This document shows, piece by piece, positions 59,956 to 64,000 of a stretch of 64,000 nucleotides of DNA. The translations under genes were made by a program, and so were the position numbers. The DNA lies in the NCBI GenBank assembly GCA_015501075.1, contig JADNYJ010000049.1, positions 62,001 through 126,000 on the forward strand. The letters are read 5' to 3'. Under the pieces are notes generated by a model. That model was not told where the DNA came from. It saw only the letters and a list, made by a program, of their open reading frames with translations, and searched no databases. The stretch comes from Gymnopilus junonius. Taxonomy: Eukaryota > Basidiomycota > Agaricomycetes > Agaricales > Galerinaceae. The stretch's first letter is position 1. Every line of letters starts with the position of its first letter.

Positions 59956-62191
59956 ATGTCTACCACAATGGGAGCAGAGACTGCAGCGCTGACGTTGGCG
60001 AGGTTCGTTTCTCGGGAAACCTGTGAGGCCTCTACCGGCCTCAAACAATTATTGCTCATTTTCATGCTCCAAACACAGGTTTTCACTCTTCTTCGCATGT
60101 CGAAAATACCTCCTCCGATCTCTCTACCTTGACCTCAGAACCCTTACATCTTCAGCTCTTCCAAGTACACCGACTTCAGAGTATCCTAACAGTCATGGTA
60201 ACATTGTCTTCGATGCCAACGCCAATGGTTCGTCCGCAGCAGACAACGAAGGAATCGAGCTGGACACGCTTCCTTTGCCCACTACGCATACCCCAAAGTC
60301 CGCCAAGTTCTCACTCGAAGATACGACATATTTGCATACCTCTGTCTCTCGAGTCGTATTTTCATGGTGTTTTGCGGAGAGCTGTATGATGTTCATCTTG
60401 CTTATATTACAAGCATTGGGTATATTCTCGCCAAGGTGGATATAAACCACTTTTCGACCCACATTCCCTTATTGATCCTTCTTCTTCATCAGCTCACGTC
60501 TCCTTAACTGGAGAATCTCACTATTCATTCTCATGTCCGCCATCCTCGTAGTTATTCCCCTCTCCGTTAGTATCCTACTTTCAATCGGAACAACAGGTAC
60601 GTTTAGACGTCCAGACCTTTTTGACACGTATCCTTATTTAATAAACAGACAGAACATCTTTCAGGAACGTCATCGGATTTCGAGCTATCCTCAGCCTCAT
60701 CCCAGTCGGGATATATCTCTTTGCCTTATCAAATATTCCCCTCCCAGCCTCATTAGAGGCATCTGACACCGCGACGTCTGCGCTTTCCAGGCTTATCGTT
60801 GTTGGCACGGTCATTCTTGGTCTTTTGTCTGGGTTCGGAGCGATAAGTAGCTCATGGAAATACTTGTCATTTGGCGCTCAGTGTGTTTAACTCCCATCCA
60901 GATCTTTCGCATTCGTTTTAACTTTGTTTTCTTTTTATAGAAGTGTACCCTCTGAACGTGATATCGACACAGCTCAGTACGCTCTGACGAGTGTTAGGAA
61001 CGATATGAAAGAAAGAAGAGCAGAGGCTGCTCGAAGAGAAGGGTCATCTGTATGTTTTATTTTCCAATTACTCGTCGTCTTGCATCTCAAATTTATGAAC
61101 TAACAGGAAACACAAAGGTCGTGGTTTTCGCGAGCAGGCTCTTCCTTCCGTGGTGCAGACAGTCGTCAGTACTAGACCCCTTTGTACATTCACAGTGTCT
61201 GACAACGTCCATTTGTGCTCTTGCGCTTTGCGTACGATAACAGTGACACAAGAACTCCGTGGCCTCGAAGCACTGGAATACCAAATGAGTCGAAATTTGG
61301 AAGCGCTTCGTGAGCGATACGAAGCAGCCAAGTTTACTAGTACCTTCAAAGGCAGAGTGTTCAATTTCGTTGGGAGGATATTCATGATCTATTGCATTTT
61401 TCGTGTCATCAGCGTAAGCTTTCCCAGTCAAAGCATCAGCATTCACATCAGCTTATCTACGCCCAACACTCCACCTATCGCAGTCGATATACAACGTCCT
61501 ATTCCGCGGCACTCGGCGTACATCCTCCACGACAACTTATACGGACCTCATCACCGACCTTCTTGCATACCTACTTTCCAAACTGTATTCTGACGAGTCC
61601 GAATCACGGATCAGGACAGAAGACATTGCCTCCTTTTCGAGACAGCTCAGCTTGGTGCTGGTAGGCATCATCATACTGAGCAGCATCAGGCTCGTATTGA
61701 GGGGTGTGACGAGGGTACGTTTTATTTTTATTTTTACGCTTTTACGATCGTCGATTGGGTTTAATGATTGGCGTGCACGGGTCTTGACGATCGCTACCCT
61801 TTCACATTCATTTCGATTGCTCATTACTGCCATGCATAGGCACTTCGCATTACAAGTCGGAATCTTGCAGCGTCACTGATGCTCCTCGTGCTCGCCCAGA
61901 TCATGGTAAGCACAGATCTCACTCGCTCGTTAATCCCATCCCTTTCGGAGCGTACGCAACTTATTCATTTCTTATCTTCATCAGGGAATATACATGCTAT
62001 CGACTCTCGTCCAAATGCGCTCTTCATTCCCTCCTCCAACAATTGACGTGGATGAAAACCTCTTCTCCACCATTCCAGCATATGAAGTTTTCGGGTCTCT
62101 CTTTGACTGGTCTTTCCTCCTCGCTGCTGGTGCGTCGGTATTTGTCAGATGGGGAGCTGAGAGAGTGAATGGTACAGGGAACATGGACTAG
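59956..62191 (+). CDS. GPHR: Golgi pH regulator / GPR89-like multi-pass membrane protein
   Basis: Homologue of GPHR/GPR89, a Golgi anion channel needed for acidification; plants know the family as GTG proteins. The chosen ATG at 59956 gives MSTTMGAETAALTLAR, joined through an intron (GTTCGT...CACAG) to FSLFFACRKYLLRSLYLDLRTLT. A hydrophilic loop follows, then SRVVFSWCFAESCMMFILLILQALG (about 60345-60420), further helices, and GFGAISSSWKYL (about 60830-60870). A coiled coil, LTSVRNDMKERRAEAARREG, and ELRGLEALEYQMSRNLEALRERYEAAK (about 61250-61330) precede KGRVFNFVGRIFMIYCIFRVIS, the family signature. The C-terminal region has SFSRQLSLVLVGIIILSSIRLVLRGVTR, NLAASLMLLVLAQIMGIYMLSTLVQMR and FGSLFDWSFLLAAGASVF, ending NGTGNMD. 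In-frame ATG at 59878 is an alternative start. About nine exons. Confidence 0.87.
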
Positions 62192-62731
62192 TGTTTCATC
62201 GGACATTCGTTGTAAGAATGTCAAATACTGGTGGTCAGGACTTACCCTATGCTACCCAACTCTCTAAATTGTGTACACTATACGGGCATGTAGTCGACAA
62301 ATTAAATTAGAATAGCAGCATCATTCCGAAGAGAAATGTCAATTTATTTCCTGGACTATAGATAGAGTACAACATAGCTTTTGAATAGATACAGCGATGA
62401 AAGATGTGGTCTAGATAAAACAGCAGCAGCATAGGAACTTGGCACGTGGAATGAACTGATATCCAGAAAAAGAAACCAAAGTGGGTAAAAGATGTGATTG
62501 AGAATAGAAACCTATGGCGGGGTAGGGGAAATGTGATTGTGCTGAAGGCCATAACAAAGCAAGTGCAACGAGTGAGCAGGGTAAAATGAGTAAAAGGGCG
62601 ACATATGCGCTAAAAGCAAGAGAAGTAGAAGCAGGATGAATAGATGAAAATAATTAAGATTGGCTAGAAGAGAAGAAAAGAAAGAGGAACCCCGTCCATC
62701 CTGACGCACAATGCGTCATGCTCAGGGATTA
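62192..62731. other. Convergent intergenic region
   Basis: 3' flanks of the GPHR gene (+) and the Pro/Gln-rich gene (-). CACGTG near 62445 is in a 3' flank and probably incidental. Confidence 0.5.
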
Positions 62732-64000
62732 TCACCTTCTATCGTCCGAAATGATACTCCCGATACTCAGCGGATTCTTCTTCCCATTCGCACCCTGACG
62801 ATCCGCATCCCTGTCCCTATCCCTATCCCTTGAACGAGGATCCTCTTTTTCCCTGTCTCGATCTTTATCCCGCGAGGAATTGTAGCCAGCTCTGCTACTG
62901 CTCCTCAGCTGTATGACTGGGTATCCACCTGCATCTGCATTATTACCTGGCGATGAAGGGTTTGGAACACCACTATGAGCCATTACCGGGCTCGTCTGGG
63001 CACTACTCCTCAGAAGAGGCGCCAGTTGTATTCTATTGGGATCCCCTGAACTTCCAGGAGACGCAGCAGGTACTGTAGGTGAATGTTGCTGCACCTGTTG
63101 CTGTTGTGCATGAGTAGGTGGTTGTTGGTGTTGAGGATACTGTTGATGCTGTTGGTGCTGTTGATGTTGAGGAAGCTGCTGCTGCTGATGTAGAGGAATA
63201 GATTGAAGCTGAGGCTGTTGAGCAGTGTACGCATCACCCCATAGATTCCCCGTCGCTTGAGGGACACCAAATGCAGGGGCTGCACCCCACTCTACCTGAG
63301 CCGTAGGACCGGGATTCGGAGGCGCCCCATATGCCGCATATGGATAGGGCGGCGGGTGTGGCGGGCCGTATGGGTTATGCCTTGGCGGCATAGGCGGGGG
63401 AGGTGGATGGATGGGATATGGTTGCGCGTAAGGCGTCTGGGTCGGATGGTAGGGTGGACGAGGTTGAGGAGAGCTCGTAGGAGCACGATATGAGGCGGAA
63501 TAGTCGTATGTCGGAGTTGGAGCAGCGGGGGGTGCTAAAGGAGGGGGTATAGTATTTGGGGAACCAGTGTTAGTTGCAGGTGGGGCGGCTGCAGCATATT
63601 GTGGCGGTGGCAGTGGCGGGGCAGCCTGGTGTTGAGGTGGAGGCATAGGCTGACCCATTTGTTGGTGATGAGGGTGCGCTTGGGGCGGAGGTTGCTCATA
63701 ATAGGCATATTGTGGCATAGCGTGAGGTGGTGGAGGCTGCTGAGCGTACATCGTATGAGAGTAATCATATCTCCCAGGAGGGGGAGGTGGAGGCATAGGT
63801 TGCTGGGAATATGCCGCATAATGTGGATGCATACCCTGTTGCTGTTGTTGCTGGTGATGGTGATAATAATCGTAGATAGGTTGTTGAGGTGGAGGAGGTG
63901 GAGCACCCCATTGAGGGTAGGGGACGTATCCTTGAGGTGGAGGTGGAGGAGCCCCGTGAGGAGGCATTCCATGAGGCGGCATGGCGACATGCGGAGGAGC
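62732..64000 (-). CDS. Pro/Gln/His/Tyr-rich low-complexity protein, C-terminal part (5' end outside window)
   Basis: I do not recognise the family with confidence. The open frame enters from the right edge and is uninterrupted for 420 codons. It is dominated by Pro, Gln, His and Tyr: PPPPPQGYVPYPQW, YDYYHHHQQQQQQ and CAG/CAA-type runs (LHQQQQLPQHQQHQQHQQ at about 63120-63190). This is prion-like or activation-domain-like composition. The C-terminus changes to SSGDPNRIQLAPLLRSS, then an Arg-Asp alternating stretch (about 62800-62870), and ends GKKNPLSIGSIISDDRR. The short PLSIGSIIS tail followed by acids is reminiscent of C-termini of fungal transcription regulators, so a transcription-factor role is possible but unproven. 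The N-terminal domain that would decide it lies outside the window. Confidence 0.7.
   Translation of the reverse strand, partial: APPHVAMPPHGMPPHGAPPPPPQGYVPYPQWGAPPPPPQQPIYDYYHHHQQQQQQGMHPHYAAYSQQPMPPPPPPGRYDYSHTMYAQQPPPPHAMPQYAYYEQPPPQAHPHHQQMGQPMPPPQHQAAPPLPPPQYAAAAPPATNTGSPNTIPPPLAPPAAPTPTYDYSASYRAPTSSPQPRPPYHPTQTPYAQPYPIHPPPPPMPPRHNPYGPPHPPPYPYAAYGAPPNPGPTAQVEWGAAPAFGVPQATGNLWGDAYTAQQPQLQSIPLHQQQQLPQHQQHQQHQQYPQHQQPPTHAQQQQVQQHSPTVPAASPGSSGDPNRIQLAPLLRSSAQTSPVMAHSGVPNPSSPGNNADAGGYPVIQLRSSSRAGYNSSRDKDRDREKEDPRSRDRDRDRDADRQGANGKKNPLSIGSIISDDRR

Noticed and set aside
62805..62840. CCCTAT repeats resembling telomere-type sequence
   Set aside because: They are Arg-Asp codons within an open reading frame, followed by unrelated unique sequence.
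63100..63200. CAG/CTG-rich repeats as a CRISPR-like or satellite array
   Set aside because: They encode poly-Gln in an open frame and have no spacer structure.

Overview
This 64 kb window reads as nuclear DNA of a mushroom-forming basidiomycete (Agaricomycetes). Almost every gene is cut by many short introns, typically about 50-60 nt with GT-AG borders. The gene content is eukaryotic and fungal, including an Agaricus-type fruit-body lectin, an NST1 protein, a CHO2 phospholipid methyltransferase and the lysine-rich family of Agaricomycete SAM methyltransferases. I see no rRNA, tRNA, CRISPR array or intact transposon. Gene models below were stitched by eye; where exon coordinates are given, splice phases were checked by hand.

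Layout. 1-9 kb: 3' end of an ALKBH6-like dioxygenase (+), the PE methyltransferase CHO2 (-) and a Cbf1-like bHLH factor (-). 9.7-21 kb: ornithine aminotransferase (+), fruit-body lectin (+), a NEO1/ATP9-type P4-ATPase (-), a doubtful small gene and mitochondrial complex III subunit QCR2 (-). 22-39 kb: SAM methyltransferase (-), DNA polymerase lambda (+), amino-acid permease (+), 4'-phosphopantetheinyl transferase (-), secreted SGNH esterase (+) and an MFS transporter (-). 39-51 kb: NST1 (+), a small secreted double-psi beta-barrel protein (-), peroxisomal acyl-CoA oxidase (-) and a GH79 enzyme (-). 51-64 kb: a second GH79 enzyme (+) arranged head-to-head with the first, PEP carboxykinase (-), an M20 amidohydrolase (-), a Golgi pH regulator-like membrane protein (+) and the C-terminal part of a Pro/Gln-rich protein (-) that runs off the right edge.

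Most of these are ordinary housekeeping genes and do not form one pathway or a biosynthetic cluster. Some functional links are visible: acyl-CoA oxidase and PEP carboxykinase (fat to sugar) both carry a CACGTG box in the proximal promoter, the bHLH gene carries the same box in its first intron, and two GPI-anchored GH79 paralogues share one 1.2 kb promoter region. The oddest signals are an apparent single-base frameshift near the C-terminus of CHO2, degenerate Mg-binding motifs in the phosphopantetheinyl transferase, and a repeat-bearing AT-rich gap at about 29 kb. I found no convincing previously undescribed system.
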